This document shows positions 10,201 through 17,452 of a stretch of DNA of 33,909 nt, piece after piece. The notes below the pieces were generated by a model that made no database searches, was not told where the DNA came from, and saw only the letters and a program-made list of their open reading frames with translations. Source of the DNA: Nodosilinea sp. P-1105 (lineage in GTDB: Bacteria; Cyanobacteriota; Cyanobacteriia; Phormidesmidales; Phormidesmidaceae); assembly GCF_012911975.1 (NCBI RefSeq), contig NZ_SMDQ01000063.1, positions 1 to 33,909 on the forward strand, read 5' to 3'. A program made the position numbers and the translations under genes. Each line of letters begins with the position of its first letter. Positions within the stretch are counted from its first letter, which is position 1.

Positions 10201-10742
10201 ATGTCGTCGCCTTCTCCAGCCTAGAAGCCTGCCTGGCCAACCAGCGTCACCAGGTGCGGGTCAGCGCCCGGTTAGGGGATAGCGACGATGAGCGCCTGGC
10301 CAGTCAAAGCTATCGACCCCGGTGGCGCCGGTTTTTAGCTTGCCTTAACCTGTTTCAATTTTGTGGAGCCTTTACCTGCTTCACCACCTCAGAAGTCACC
10401 GAGGGTACGGCTCCTGATGTCGTCCCCACAACGGTAGTCGATACCGCCAGCGGCCCCTGGGCCGATATCCGCGAGGAGGTAATTTCCTCCCTCCATGGCC
10501 TGGTAAACAGTTTGGCCGCCGCCGGAGTGCCGCTGCCCGCACCGGCCTACGAAGCCGAAGCCATTGAGGACGATGCTCTGGCAGAATTGGCTTGGCCTGA
10601 CCACTCGCCTCCGATTGCAGTTTTGGCTGGCGATCAAGCGTCCCTTGCCTCCGCCTGGCAAGCCGCTGGCTGGAAGGTCGTCACCACCGATGACCTCCAG
10701 GCCCAGGGCACCACCCTTTTGATTGACCTTTTTAACCCCTGA
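4209..10742 (+). CDS. Giant DEAD/DEAH helicase with DUF1998-type zinc region and nuclease-like C-terminus (DruE/DrmA-DrmB/MrfA-like)
   Basis: A 2177-residue superfamily 2 helicase. Walker A is TTGTGSGKTE (residues 98-107), motif II is DELH (240-243), motif III is SAT, and motif VI is QRIGRAGRS (about 1116-1124). Paired cysteines at about 512/515 and 645/648, and further Cys clusters near 1400-1425, 1536 and 1690-1720, suggest zinc sites. DRVPGGTGYLKTLF (about 1647) matches the DUF1998 region found in Druantia DruE, DISARM DrmB and MrfA. A coiled coil spans about 1260-1310. Near 1818-1860, QPDFLL...IAIFTDGFEFHV with a following DDLAKRR looks like a Vsr/PD-(D/E)XK nuclease fold. The start at 4209 is the first in-frame ATG after a stop at 4182. 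It runs 16 bp into the UvrD-like gene, so the two are likely one operon. Its role is probably translocation on invading DNA coupled to cleavage; that part is inference. Confidence 0.8.
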   Translation: MLPAHLADNIRRQVLYYLQSTFDFRDGKVAQAFERFLEDPQQGIFKGPWVQLKRPFRLAEDYTPPFDITVPFTPFRHQSRAWRRLHSNGHQPEPTLITTGTGSGKTECFLYPVLDHCFRAKQAGQPGIKAIVLYPMNALAADQEKRFAKTIWQDPQLKNAGIRVGTYTGRYDPADPSSQDSGDTQMGADHGITNHTAQLDAPPDVLLTNYKMLDFLLLRPQDQRLWRFNEPGTLQYLILDELHTYDGAQGADVACLIRRLKERLDIPKGQLCVVGTSATMDDRDRSDRALGNDIADAIETGGDRLARFASTLFEEDIPAEAVIVEDRLTVEEIVTGLDDELVELHLPTPADCQPHPDEDAPAYTLRQAALWGGPQFTGNIHDTAALDRWGVALGQWLCTTRLFKQLLTIFDDNERTGTDAITWHSLIERMASQELGFLLITRFEERRWILVSFFALVAFAKEIRSGRAFPLVPTQVQLWIRELTRIGRYVSEAPAFCWLDEPAGENRMLPAFQCSECGASGWIGLKDTQAESAIGAKGVEGFKLTDDVKAIYQGWFGRHGGRDAKIVTLMPDPEGTASQWRIQQQGHDQPSLFGQWYLHPQSLVVRQGEGPCPLTDDSRRFRVAINHDVETIKTKGKSQLVGKQGCPCCGSLESMFIIGSRSATLSSVMVDELFGSVLNSDPKLLAFTDSVQDASHRAGFLSARTYNFSFRTALQRVVDDAGAEGVPLTAVGDRLLHWWGSPGVGRPGSLKDAIAALLPPDLADFEDYLAYRNGGADRPPPPLLQAIQARLTWQASSEFGVMLVRGRTLEASGATCLAWDWACITQTVEALRDSLEVVDTSLTSLPIATLGRWLLGILHRYRLRGALGHPYLIDYAHYGFWGKSPFGRYLPQRETHPPMTRFRPRLMVTKGDKYHDHMLSSTSGNTQPWHIRWTQRVLDRPTIGDLEALDLLQLLYDKAEATGLLQRLHSDGSKVYYALNPAKASLVPDGVKLTCSETRRSMVRPAIEAELWDGAPSLEYSAQNGTYRRDEFTPRQGYYQDRYRKGALRRVVASEHTGLLTTDERETLESAFSTTQHADDPNVLTCTSTLEMGIDIGDLSSTMLCSIPPTTASYLQRIGRAGRSTGTALIVSVINHQPHDLFFYGRPGEMLRGKVDPPGCWVDASAVLVRQYLAYCFDSATKAGQLREMPGSGSQFVRDIDNVQGQIPAMIAWVTQGEAELQQGFLARFASDIRPDTRARFTTETETERLLQRLRRVAQEFDQQRRELENARRRLQDQKAKLDEHELEARQEIEDELRVLKGRQTSLARTTALELLTNNGLLPNYAFPESGVRFYGSVYNRHRTAEKPMPPIEVVRPAASALRELAPHNHFYTHKRQFEIQQIGVGSREEPLTETWAICGKCGHMRPTSDLTQENATPACPQCHYDGGADSQADIGQHKTFVKFSRSQAISVMEQYESLSGDRSDERQNQFYQRRYSFDLTLDAPSGATGEEGLPFGIEYRAAVTLREVNVGYQDDKGAVAFGPEGLAPENGFVVCADCGVVAGPFEALDKVKHRRSCSARRKLEKAKAEGRTINPFKEVPVYLYREIQSEAIRILLPPMAEDEIQTLRACLSLGLRLRFEGDPSHLTIFPQQLPDGDNGLTRDYLVILDRVPGGTGYLKTLFQETDAAHRSGEGMMAVMRLALDAMESCRCGRISALEENDTDGCYRCVRTYSQRYNAAQVSRTLGVRLLKQLIQAGDRRIERAGLSDIPNTSLFGSLLERELVRKLEEWVLDKSGTWEKTLVQGKAGFRFTVPHPNHTWELELQPQLGPAQGVPIQCQPDFLLRCADDESIRPIAIFTDGFEFHVTTNRLADDLAKRRAILSSGRYHLWNITWDDVQHSGPDSFCIVQAPVANKMEFFANAAANQGIVMPAGRRAAGNPWQQLLAFLERPSATGWQQLANFAAAFPLEVLAAHRTHLEPDLFSALEDWRTGKDFVPPASDEKGIWVCNPQASAGADVVAFSSLEACLANQRHQVRVSARLGDSDDERLASQSYRPRWRRFLACLNLFQFCGAFTCFTTSEVTEGTAPDVVPTTVVDTASGPWADIREEVISSLHGLVNSLAAAGVPLPAPAYEAEAIEDDALAELAWPDHSPPIAVLAGDQASLASAWQAAGWKVVTTDDLQAQGTTLLIDLFNP

Positions 10743-10758
10743 TCTGGGAGAACGAACC

Positions 10759-12837
10759 ATGGCTCAATTAATGATGCACGCCAAGGTGTTTAAGCGCTTC
10801 TACAAGCTGCCCACCAAGGTGCAAAAGAAGGTCGCCACCCTAATCGAAAAATTTCAGGTGGATCCCTGGGACCCGGCCATTGGCCTGCATGGGCTCAAAG
10901 AAACCATGCTGGATGACAAAGTGCGAGGGGCTGATTTGCCTGACGGTTACCGGGCCATTGTCATTGCTCCAGAACAGGGCGATACCTTCTTGTTAGTTCA
11001 TATTGACTCCCACGATCGCGCCTACGACTGGGCCAAAAATAAGCGCTTTGAAGTCCATGGCAGCACTGGCGCATTCCAAATCTTTGACGCCCAGGCAACC
11101 CAGCAGGCTGCTCAGCAGGGGGCAATGCCAGCACCCTATAGCCCAGCTAACCCCTATATCCTGCAAAATCTCTCGGATGATGAGCTGTTCCAGGCGGGTG
11201 TCCCCCAGTTGCTGATCCCCGCTGTGCGAGAAGTCCGCAGCGACTATGACCTAGAGATGTTAAGCAAGTATTTGCCCGACGAATGTGCTGAAGTGCTGAT
11301 TGGCTACGCCGCTGGCCTCTCCCTCAATGAGGCCCTCGCCCAGGCTCTAGGGTCTGACCATGAAGTACCTCCCGCCGCATCGGTAGAAGGCCCCGGCGAC
11401 TTCTCGCAACTGACCCAGCGATCTAACCGCGACCTGGTTGTTGTCGAGGGCGAAGATGCCCTCAAGGCCATGCTCCAGGGCGGCACCCTGGAGGAGTGGC
11501 GCATTTTCCTGCATCCGCGCCAGCGCCAGTTAGTGGAGTGGGAGGTGAACGGCCCCATGAGCATCACCGGGGCTGCCGGAACTGGAAAAACCGTAGCCCT
11601 ACTGCATCGAGCCGTTTACCTGGCCCAAAGGCTTGACCATCCCAAAGACAAAATTTTGCTGGTGACGTTTTCGACCAACCTGGCGATCACCCTCAAAGGG
11701 TACATCCCTCGGCTTGACCCCAGGGTTACCGACCAAATCGAGGTTACCCACCTCAACCAGTTGGCCCGCACCATCTGCCAGCGGGGCGGCTGGAAGGGAC
11801 GCATTGCCTCCCCCGAAGAACGGGATGAACTGTGGGAGGAGGTCTGGGCTGCCCCAACCATTGCCGACCTGCCGATGGCGAAGGCCGACCTCCAAGAGGA
11901 GTTCAACCTGGTGGTCGATGCCAATGGGATTGAAACCGAGGAAGACTACCTGACAACGGTGCGTACTGGCAGGCCCCGTCTGGGTCGCAAGCAGCGGCGG
12001 CAGGCTTGGCCCGTCTTCAAGGCTTTCAAACGCCTGCTGCTCAAACGCAATCTGATGACCTTTGAGGGGGCGATTCACCAGGCTCGGCTGGTGGTAGAAC
12101 AGGGCAACTTTCCTCAGTTTCGCCATGTGCTAGCCGACGAGGTACAAGACTTTAGCCTCGAAGGTCTGCGACTGCTGGCCGCCCTTAGCCCCCTGAACAG
12201 TGGTCAGCTCAATCCTCTCTCTGTGGCTGGGGACGGGCACCAACGCATCTACCGCACCCGTGTCCCCCTCAGCCGGGCGGGTATCGAAGTGCGGGGGCGT
12301 TCCAAACGCCTCAAAGTGAACTATCGCACCAGTGAGCAAATCCGTCGCTTTGCGGAGCAGATTCTGGCTGGCTTAGAGGTCGATGATCTGGATGAGGGTA
12401 AGACCAGCACCGTAGGCGATCGCTCCGTCTTCACTGGGCCAACCCCCGAAACCATTCCCTGCGCTGATGAAACCGAGGAAGCCAAGGTGATTGCCCAATG
12501 GACCAAGGCCCTGGTGGAAGCAGGCCAGTTTTCTGACCATGAGATTTGCGTTACCCCCTACAAACCAGATATCCGCGCTGCTTTACAAGCTGAGGGGCTG
12601 AAGACCTACGAACTCCAGCCCAGACAAGAAGACCCCGGCCCTGAAGAACCTGGGGTACGGCTGGGGACCATGAAACGGATCAAGGGCCTGGAATTTAAGG
12701 CGATCGCCCTGGCCTGTGCAGGGGATACCGATGCCATGAACGATTTAGCTCAGGCCACTCTCCTGGATAAGTGTGAGCGCTATGTTGCAGTCACAAGGGC
12801 GAGGGAGCGTTTGCTGGTTTGCATGCAAAACGGCTAG
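10759..12837 (+). CDS. UvrD-type superfamily 1 helicase with N-terminal ParE/RelE-like domain
   Basis: A 692-residue protein starting at the ATG preceded by GGGAG (10746-10750); a longer in-frame start at 10723 would overlap the upstream gene without an evident ribosome site. Residues ~1-95 (FKRFYKLPTKVQKKVATLIEKF, then GYRAIVI..., then VHIDSHDRAYDWA) have the layout of a ParE/RelE toxin-family fold. The rest is a UvrD/PcrA-like helicase: Walker A GAAGTGKT (271-278), motif II DEVQD (about 460-464), and motif VI YVAVTRARERL (675-685). The middle segment (about 110-240) is not recognised. It follows the giant SF2 helicase by 16 bp, so the two should act together, one on duplex DNA and one unwinding 3' to 5'. 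Whether the ParE-like part is a toxin, a DNA-binding clamp or an interaction module is unknown. Confidence 0.8.
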   Translation: MAQLMMHAKVFKRFYKLPTKVQKKVATLIEKFQVDPWDPAIGLHGLKETMLDDKVRGADLPDGYRAIVIAPEQGDTFLLVHIDSHDRAYDWAKNKRFEVHGSTGAFQIFDAQATQQAAQQGAMPAPYSPANPYILQNLSDDELFQAGVPQLLIPAVREVRSDYDLEMLSKYLPDECAEVLIGYAAGLSLNEALAQALGSDHEVPPAASVEGPGDFSQLTQRSNRDLVVVEGEDALKAMLQGGTLEEWRIFLHPRQRQLVEWEVNGPMSITGAAGTGKTVALLHRAVYLAQRLDHPKDKILLVTFSTNLAITLKGYIPRLDPRVTDQIEVTHLNQLARTICQRGGWKGRIASPEERDELWEEVWAAPTIADLPMAKADLQEEFNLVVDANGIETEEDYLTTVRTGRPRLGRKQRRQAWPVFKAFKRLLLKRNLMTFEGAIHQARLVVEQGNFPQFRHVLADEVQDFSLEGLRLLAALSPLNSGQLNPLSVAGDGHQRIYRTRVPLSRAGIEVRGRSKRLKVNYRTSEQIRRFAEQILAGLEVDDLDEGKTSTVGDRSVFTGPTPETIPCADETEEAKVIAQWTKALVEAGQFSDHEICVTPYKPDIRAALQAEGLKTYELQPRQEDPGPEEPGVRLGTMKRIKGLEFKAIALACAGDTDAMNDLAQATLLDKCERYVAVTRARERLLVCMQNG

Positions 12838-12977
12838 ACACCTTACCCCCAATATTGCCAGCCGAGACCTGCAAACTATCTGCTCGATGGGCCTGTTTCA
12901 GCAACGTTAAACTGGAGGCTACTGTACCAGCCCGAGGCCCCTGTCGCCGCCGTGCCCTGTCCCTTTCCCGAGATGCT

Positions 12978-13622
12978 ATGGTCAGCGTTATTCCCGCCAG
13001 TCAAGTCTCTATTGCCCTGCTCGAAGAGCGCTATGGCCTGCGGGAGGCAACCCAGCCGGACTTTTTTTCGGAATGGACGCAGGGGTTAGGGGAACTGACC
13101 GAGCTAGAAAAGCAGTATCTTGATCGGGTGAAAACCCACTTCAAACGTCTCCTAAAAAGCCCGCCGCTGTTAGAAAACAGCGTCAAGATGGTGGTGCTTT
13201 CGCCGCTGCTGGATATGGCGGGTTTCTATGATGACCCGTTTCATATTCGGTCGGAGGTGAGTGTTGAAATTGCCACTGAAGACGAAGGGGAAGTGATTCG
13301 CGGCAGGATTGATGTGTTGGTGCTGAAGGATCGGTTTTGGATTTTGGCGCTAGAGGCGAAGCGCAGTGATTTTGATGTGAATGTGGCGCTCGGGCAGGCG
13401 CTGGCCTACATGCTGGCCAACCCTGAGGTGGAGCAGCCTTCGTTTGCCATGGTAAGCAATGGCCAGAGTTTTTTGTTTCTGAAGCTGACGAAAGCGCCGC
13501 AGCCTCAGTACGCCAATTCTCGCCTATTTTCTTTGGTCAATCCGGGGAACGACCTCTACGATGTGCTGATGGTGATGAAGTGTATTGGTCAGGTGGTCGT
13601 AACTGACTCTCAGAGTGATTAG
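12978..13622 (+). CDS. Short HsdR-N-like PD-(D/E)XK nuclease
   Basis: A 214-residue protein beginning MVSVIPASQVSIALLEERYG. It belongs to a cyanobacterial family annotated as type I restriction R-subunit N-terminal-like protein, whose usual length is close to this. The nuclease core is readable: GRIDVLVL with D112, then LALEAKRS with E126 and K128, then GQALAYM, which fits a Q-x3-Y type motif. The internal start 12978 is chosen because it gives the family N-terminus; the upstream extension to 12819 lies in another frame inside the helicase gene. It begins 140 bp after the UvrD-like gene on the same strand and may be the third member of that unit. It ends 8 bp before the end of the convergent STAND gene. 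No helicase or methylase subunit is attached. Confidence 0.7.
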   Translation: MVSVIPASQVSIALLEERYGLREATQPDFFSEWTQGLGELTELEKQYLDRVKTHFKRLLKSPPLLENSVKMVVLSPLLDMAGFYDDPFHIRSEVSVEIATEDEGEVIRGRIDVLVLKDRFWILALEAKRSDFDVNVALGQALAYMLANPEVEQPSFAMVSNGQSFLFLKLTKAPQPQYANSRLFSLVNPGNDLYDVLMVMKCIGQVVVTDSQSD

Positions 13623-13630
13623 CCTGGACT

Positions 13631-16600
13631 CTACCGCCAAGCGTGCCGCTCACAGGTGCGCCTTGCCAGCCTTGCGGTCTCATCGGTCTCGCTTCTGGCG
13701 ATCAGGTAGCCCCGAATGCGATCGCAGGTATAACTCACCCAGCCTACCTCCGCCAGCCACATCGGCCACAGCCGCACTGTGCCATCATCACCGCCACTGA
13801 CCACTGTTTTCCCATCAGCACTCAGGGCCACAGACCTGACCACCCCCTCATGGCCTTGGAACGGCTCCCCGATCGGTTGGCCCCGGCGATCCCACAGCCG
13901 CACCGTGCCATCATCACCGCCACTAACAATAGTCTTCTCATCAGCGCTCAGGGCCACAAAACTGACCACCCCCTTATGGCCCTGGAAGGGCTCCCCGATG
14001 GGATGACCCTGGCGATCCCACAGCCGCACTGTGCCATCCCTTCCGCCACTGACCACCGTGTCCCCATCAGCGCTCACAGCCACAGAACTGACCACCCCCT
14101 CATGGCCCCGGAAGGGCTCCCCCATGGGATGGCCCTGGCGATCCCACAGCCGCACCGTGCCATCCCATCCGCCACTGACCACCGTGTCCCCATCAATGCT
14201 CAGGGCCACAAAACTGACCCAATTGTCATGGCCCTGAAAGGGCTCCCCGATGGGATGACCCTGGCGATCCCACAGCCGCACCGTGCCATCCTCACCGCCA
14301 CTAACAATAGTCTTCTCATCAGCGCTCAGGGCCACCGACCAGACCACACCCTTATGGCCTTGGAAAGGCTCCCCGATGGGCTGGCCCTGTCGACTCCATA
14401 ACCGTATCGTGCCATCGAAGCGCCCACTAACAATGGTGTTGCCATCCGCACTGAGCGCTACAGAACTGACCCCACCCTCATGGCCCTGGAAGGACTCTCC
14501 GATGGGCTGGCCTTGACGATCCCACAGCCGCACTGTGCCATCCCTTCCAGCACTGACTATTATTTCCTCATAAGGGCTCACAGCCACAGACAATACCGAA
14601 CCTTCATGACCCTGGAATGGCTTCTCGATGACCTGACCCTGGCGATCCCATAGCCGCACTGTGTTCCAGCCTCCACTGACAATGGTGCTGCCATCCGCAC
14701 TGAGCGCTACAGAATTGACCCCACCCTGATGACCCTGGAAGGGTTCTCCGATGGGCTGGCCTTGACGATCCCACAGCCGCACTGTGCCATCCCAGCCCCC
14801 ACTGACAATGGTGCTGCCATCCGCACTGAGCGCTACAGAATTGACTCCATGTTGATTGGCCTGGAAGGGTTCTCCGATGGGCTGGCCCTGGCGATCCCAT
14901 AGCCGCACTGTGTTATCCCAGCCCCCACTGACAATGGTGCTACCATCCGCACTGAGCGCTACAGACTTGACCGAACCTTGGTGACCTTGGAATGGCTCAC
15001 CAAGAAGTTGACCCTGGCGATCCCACAGCCGCACCGTGCCATCTTCACCACCGCTAACAACTGTGCTGCCATCCGCACTGAGCGCTACAGAATTGACCCA
15101 ATCTTTATGACCCTGGAAGGGCTCTCCGATGGGCTGACCCTGGCGATCCCACAGCCGCACCGTGCCATCCTCACCGCCACTAACAATAGTCTTCTCATCA
15201 GCGCTCAAGTTCACTGAAAAAACCGGTCCGTCATGACCAGCCAAGACAGCAACTTCTTCGCCTGAATGACTCCAGAGCCTCACGGTACCATCATCACCTC
15301 CACTGACAAGGGTGGTACCATCTGCGTTGAACGCTACAGAATTGACTGAACCTTTATGCCCCTGGAAAGGCTCTCCGATGGAGTGACCCTGGCGATCCCA
15401 CAGCCGCACCGTGCCATACCATCCGCCACTAACAATAGTCTCGTCATCAGTGCTCAAGCTTACTGAAAAAACCGGTCCGTCATGACCACCAAGCACTTGA
15501 GCAAACCGGGCATAGCGATTTCCTAAATCTAACACGGCAGAGGAGATGACCCCATCGCCTCCTATGCGAGGCAGCTTAACTAAAGGGTCACGAGCCAAGC
15601 CGATGGCAGCCAAACCGTTCACCATACTCCCTAATGGATCGCTCTCTGCTAAAACCTTTGCCGTAGTCGCGTAAATATGAATTTGCCGTCGTTCGACCCG
15701 CCACATTTGGTACCCGACAAAGGCGCTGAGGCCAGTGGTTAACACCAAACCTGCTGCCAAGCCCGCAATGCCTAAGCGTTTCAAGCGTCGCTCTCGTTGT
15801 TCAGACTGATCAGAAGCACGGAAAAAGTCGAGGCAGCGTTGATTGAGATCCGACGCGCTGGTTTTTGCAAAGGTACGCAGCAGATCCAAGTCGGGCGATC
15901 GCCACAGCAGGCCAGCGGGCCGTCCCTGGTCATGCCAATATTGGGCAGCGGCTTCCAGGCGGCGTTGAAAACGAATATCATCGCGGCTGCTGTCCAGCCA
16001 GAGATTGAGCTGTTGCCAGTGGCCAAACAGGGCTTCGTGGGTCACCTCCGCCACATCCTGATTTTCTTGGCTAGCCAAGGTCACCAATCGCGCCCCAGGA
16101 GAGGAAAACCGGGCCAGCACCTGCTGCACCGTCTCCGGGCTGTCCTGGCTGGCGATTAGGCTGTCCACCGGGGCGCGGCGACGGGTGTCGCGGGTGCCCT
16201 CCCCCAGTTGAACCAGACCAATAAAAATGCGGCGGGCCGTCTCCTTTTCCGCTGGGCTAAGCTGGTCATAGATCGCCTGGGCCTTCCCCGCCAGGGCACC
16301 GCCCACCCCCCCCATCTGGCGATAGGTCTCCGCCGGGGCCACCCCCTCCCCCAGCCCCTCCCAAATCCGAGTCAGGGCAAACTGAAGCAGCGGCAGCGCC
16401 CCCTCCCGGCCCTCGGTATCCTGCACCAACAGATCCACCGTCGCCTGATCCAGGGGATGTCCGGCCCGTTTGGCCGGTTCAGCAATGGCGCAGCGCAGCT
16501 CCTCCGTGGTCATCGCCGGGACGATCGCGCTTTGGTCGGAACCGATAATTTGATTCAGCCCTGGATGGCGCTGGGTTTCGCCCAAAAAGTCGCTGCGCAG

Positions 16601-17314
16601 GGTAATCACCACCGACACCTGGGCACTGGGGTCTTGGGCGGCGGTAAGCAGGTTGTCAATGAAGGCTTGGCGTTCCTCGGTGTCCTTACAGAGGGAGTAG
16701 ACCTCCTCAAACTGGTCTACCAGCACCACCAGCGGGGCATCCTGGATTTGAGGAATCAGGCTGGCGATGCGGCGCAGGCCATCGTAGACCCCTTCTTTAT
16801 TAACCAGTCCCAACTCCGTAGCAAACTCCCGCGTTTTGGTAACGGGCATTGGGTCTTGGGTCGCCGTTTTCGCCAGCACCCCCGCCAGCGCCTCCAGGGG
16901 ATGACTACCGGGCACCAGCACCGCCACCCGCATCTGGGCCTTGCCTAACACAGGCCGCTGAGCCAAGGCCGGAATCAACCCCGCCCTCGCCAACGAAGAC
17001 TTGCCACAGCCCGATGGCCCCAAGATCGGCAATAGACGGGGCACCGTGGACTGCTCTACCAGCCGTTGAAACCGTTCCCAGAGTCGGTCTACCTGGACTT
17101 CGCGGCCAAAGTAGCGATCGCCATCCTGTTCCGTAAATGCCGCCAGCCCTTTGTAGGGATTGGGGCCAGTCTTGGCGGTTGTATCGGCAGCGGGCTCCGG
17201 TTGCTGCTGGGTAGTCTGGTGAATGACATAGATGGTGTTGCCATCGCCGGAGACGATCGCACTCCCCACCGCGCTTTCTTGAATTTGGATGCCGCGATTT
17301 GACGGGTCACCCAT
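13631..17314 (-). CDS. nSTAND1 ATPase with N-terminal signalling motif, TM helix and 14 WD40 repeats (STAND-A)
   Basis: 1227 residues from the ATG at 17314 (GAGGGGG just upstream); a further upstream start is rejected because the next 45 codons are not family-like. Residues 5-33 carry the motif GIQIQESAVGSAIVSGDGNTI shared with STAND-B and the small protein at 22345-22764. Residues 50-500 are an nSTAND1 NTPase: NPYKGLAAF...YFGRE, Walker A GPSGCGKSS (99-107), Walker B VVLVDQFEE (about 196-204), sensor-like LRSDFLGETQRHP. A hydrophobic helix lies near 513-534. From about 604 to 1183 there are 14 WD40 repeats of 42 residues, enough for two seven-blade propellers; repeat 7 lacks one residue (GGWNTVRLW). 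The family binds ATP in a closed form and oligomerises on sensing a ligand. The WD40 array is the likely sensor. The effector is probably supplied in trans through the motif. Confidence 0.85.
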   Translation of the reverse strand: MGDPSNRGIQIQESAVGSAIVSGDGNTIYVIHQTTQQQPEPAADTTAKTGPNPYKGLAAFTEQDGDRYFGREVQVDRLWERFQRLVEQSTVPRLLPILGPSGCGKSSLARAGLIPALAQRPVLGKAQMRVAVLVPGSHPLEALAGVLAKTATQDPMPVTKTREFATELGLVNKEGVYDGLRRIASLIPQIQDAPLVVLVDQFEEVYSLCKDTEERQAFIDNLLTAAQDPSAQVSVVITLRSDFLGETQRHPGLNQIIGSDQSAIVPAMTTEELRCAIAEPAKRAGHPLDQATVDLLVQDTEGREGALPLLQFALTRIWEGLGEGVAPAETYRQMGGVGGALAGKAQAIYDQLSPAEKETARRIFIGLVQLGEGTRDTRRRAPVDSLIASQDSPETVQQVLARFSSPGARLVTLASQENQDVAEVTHEALFGHWQQLNLWLDSSRDDIRFQRRLEAAAQYWHDQGRPAGLLWRSPDLDLLRTFAKTSASDLNQRCLDFFRASDQSEQRERRLKRLGIAGLAAGLVLTTGLSAFVGYQMWRVERRQIHIYATTAKVLAESDPLGSMVNGLAAIGLARDPLVKLPRIGGDGVISSAVLDLGNRYARFAQVLGGHDGPVFSVSLSTDDETIVSGGWYGTVRLWDRQGHSIGEPFQGHKGSVNSVAFNADGTTLVSGGDDGTVRLWSHSGEEVAVLAGHDGPVFSVNLSADEKTIVSGGEDGTVRLWDRQGQPIGEPFQGHKDWVNSVALSADGSTVVSGGEDGTVRLWDRQGQLLGEPFQGHQGSVKSVALSADGSTIVSGGWDNTVRLWDRQGQPIGEPFQANQHGVNSVALSADGSTIVSGGWDGTVRLWDRQGQPIGEPFQGHQGGVNSVALSADGSTIVSGGWNTVRLWDRQGQVIEKPFQGHEGSVLSVAVSPYEEIIVSAGRDGTVRLWDRQGQPIGESFQGHEGGVSSVALSADGNTIVSGRFDGTIRLWSRQGQPIGEPFQGHKGVVWSVALSADEKTIVSGGEDGTVRLWDRQGHPIGEPFQGHDNWVSFVALSIDGDTVVSGGWDGTVRLWDRQGHPMGEPFRGHEGVVSSVAVSADGDTVVSGGRDGTVRLWDRQGHPIGEPFQGHKGVVSFVALSADEKTIVSGGDDGTVRLWDRRGQPIGEPFQGHEGVVRSVALSADGKTVVSGGDDGTVRLWPMWLAEVGWVSYTCDRIRGYLIARSETDETARLARRTCERHAWR
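13766..15502 (-). repeat. 126-bp coding tandem repeats (14 WD40 units of STAND-A)
   Basis: Successive 126-bp units encode H-x2-V-x-SVALSADG-x-TIVSGG-x-DGTVRLWDRQGQPIGEPFQG. Many neighbouring units are almost identical in DNA as well as protein, for example the repeated ATCCGCACTGAGCGCTACAG stretch between 14.4 and 15.1 kb. This points to recent unit duplication or gene conversion. Variation concentrates at the positions before VALSADG and after VSGG, the propeller face. Confidence 0.9.
17237..17297 (-). repeat. 61-bp motif-coding cassette, copy in STAND-A
   Basis: This stretch differs from 22261-22321 at only 3 of 61 positions and encodes the core of the shared N-terminal motif. Flanking DNA of the two genes is clearly more diverged. 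Confidence 0.75.
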
Positions 17315-17452
17315 AGCCCCATCCCCCTCAGTCTTACCCCCTTGATAGCACAATCCCAGACCGTCCCAACCCTGATCACACCGACCTTCGTTAGGATAGA
17401 AGCACCCCACCGCCCGTCGGTCCCAGGATAGGGCATGACCAAGGGACAACCT

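Noticed and set aside
12819..12977. N-terminal extension of the HsdR-N-like nuclease
   Set aside because: It begins inside the helicase gene in another frame and the added residues are unlike the family; the ATG at 12978 gives the expected N-terminus.
13643..15217. Plus-strand repeat proteins opposite STAND-A
   Set aside because: Antisense shadow of the WD40 units; no ribosome site and no family resemblance.
13766..15502. Regular tandem repeats as a possible CRISPR array
   Set aside because: The period is 126 bp, the units are continuous coding DNA in one frame, and there are no unique spacers. The same holds for 18530-20478 and 28120-30250.
17315..17449. 45-codon N-terminal extension of STAND-A
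   Set aside because: The residues are not family-like, and the ATG at 17314 has a good ribosome site and matches the STAND-B start.
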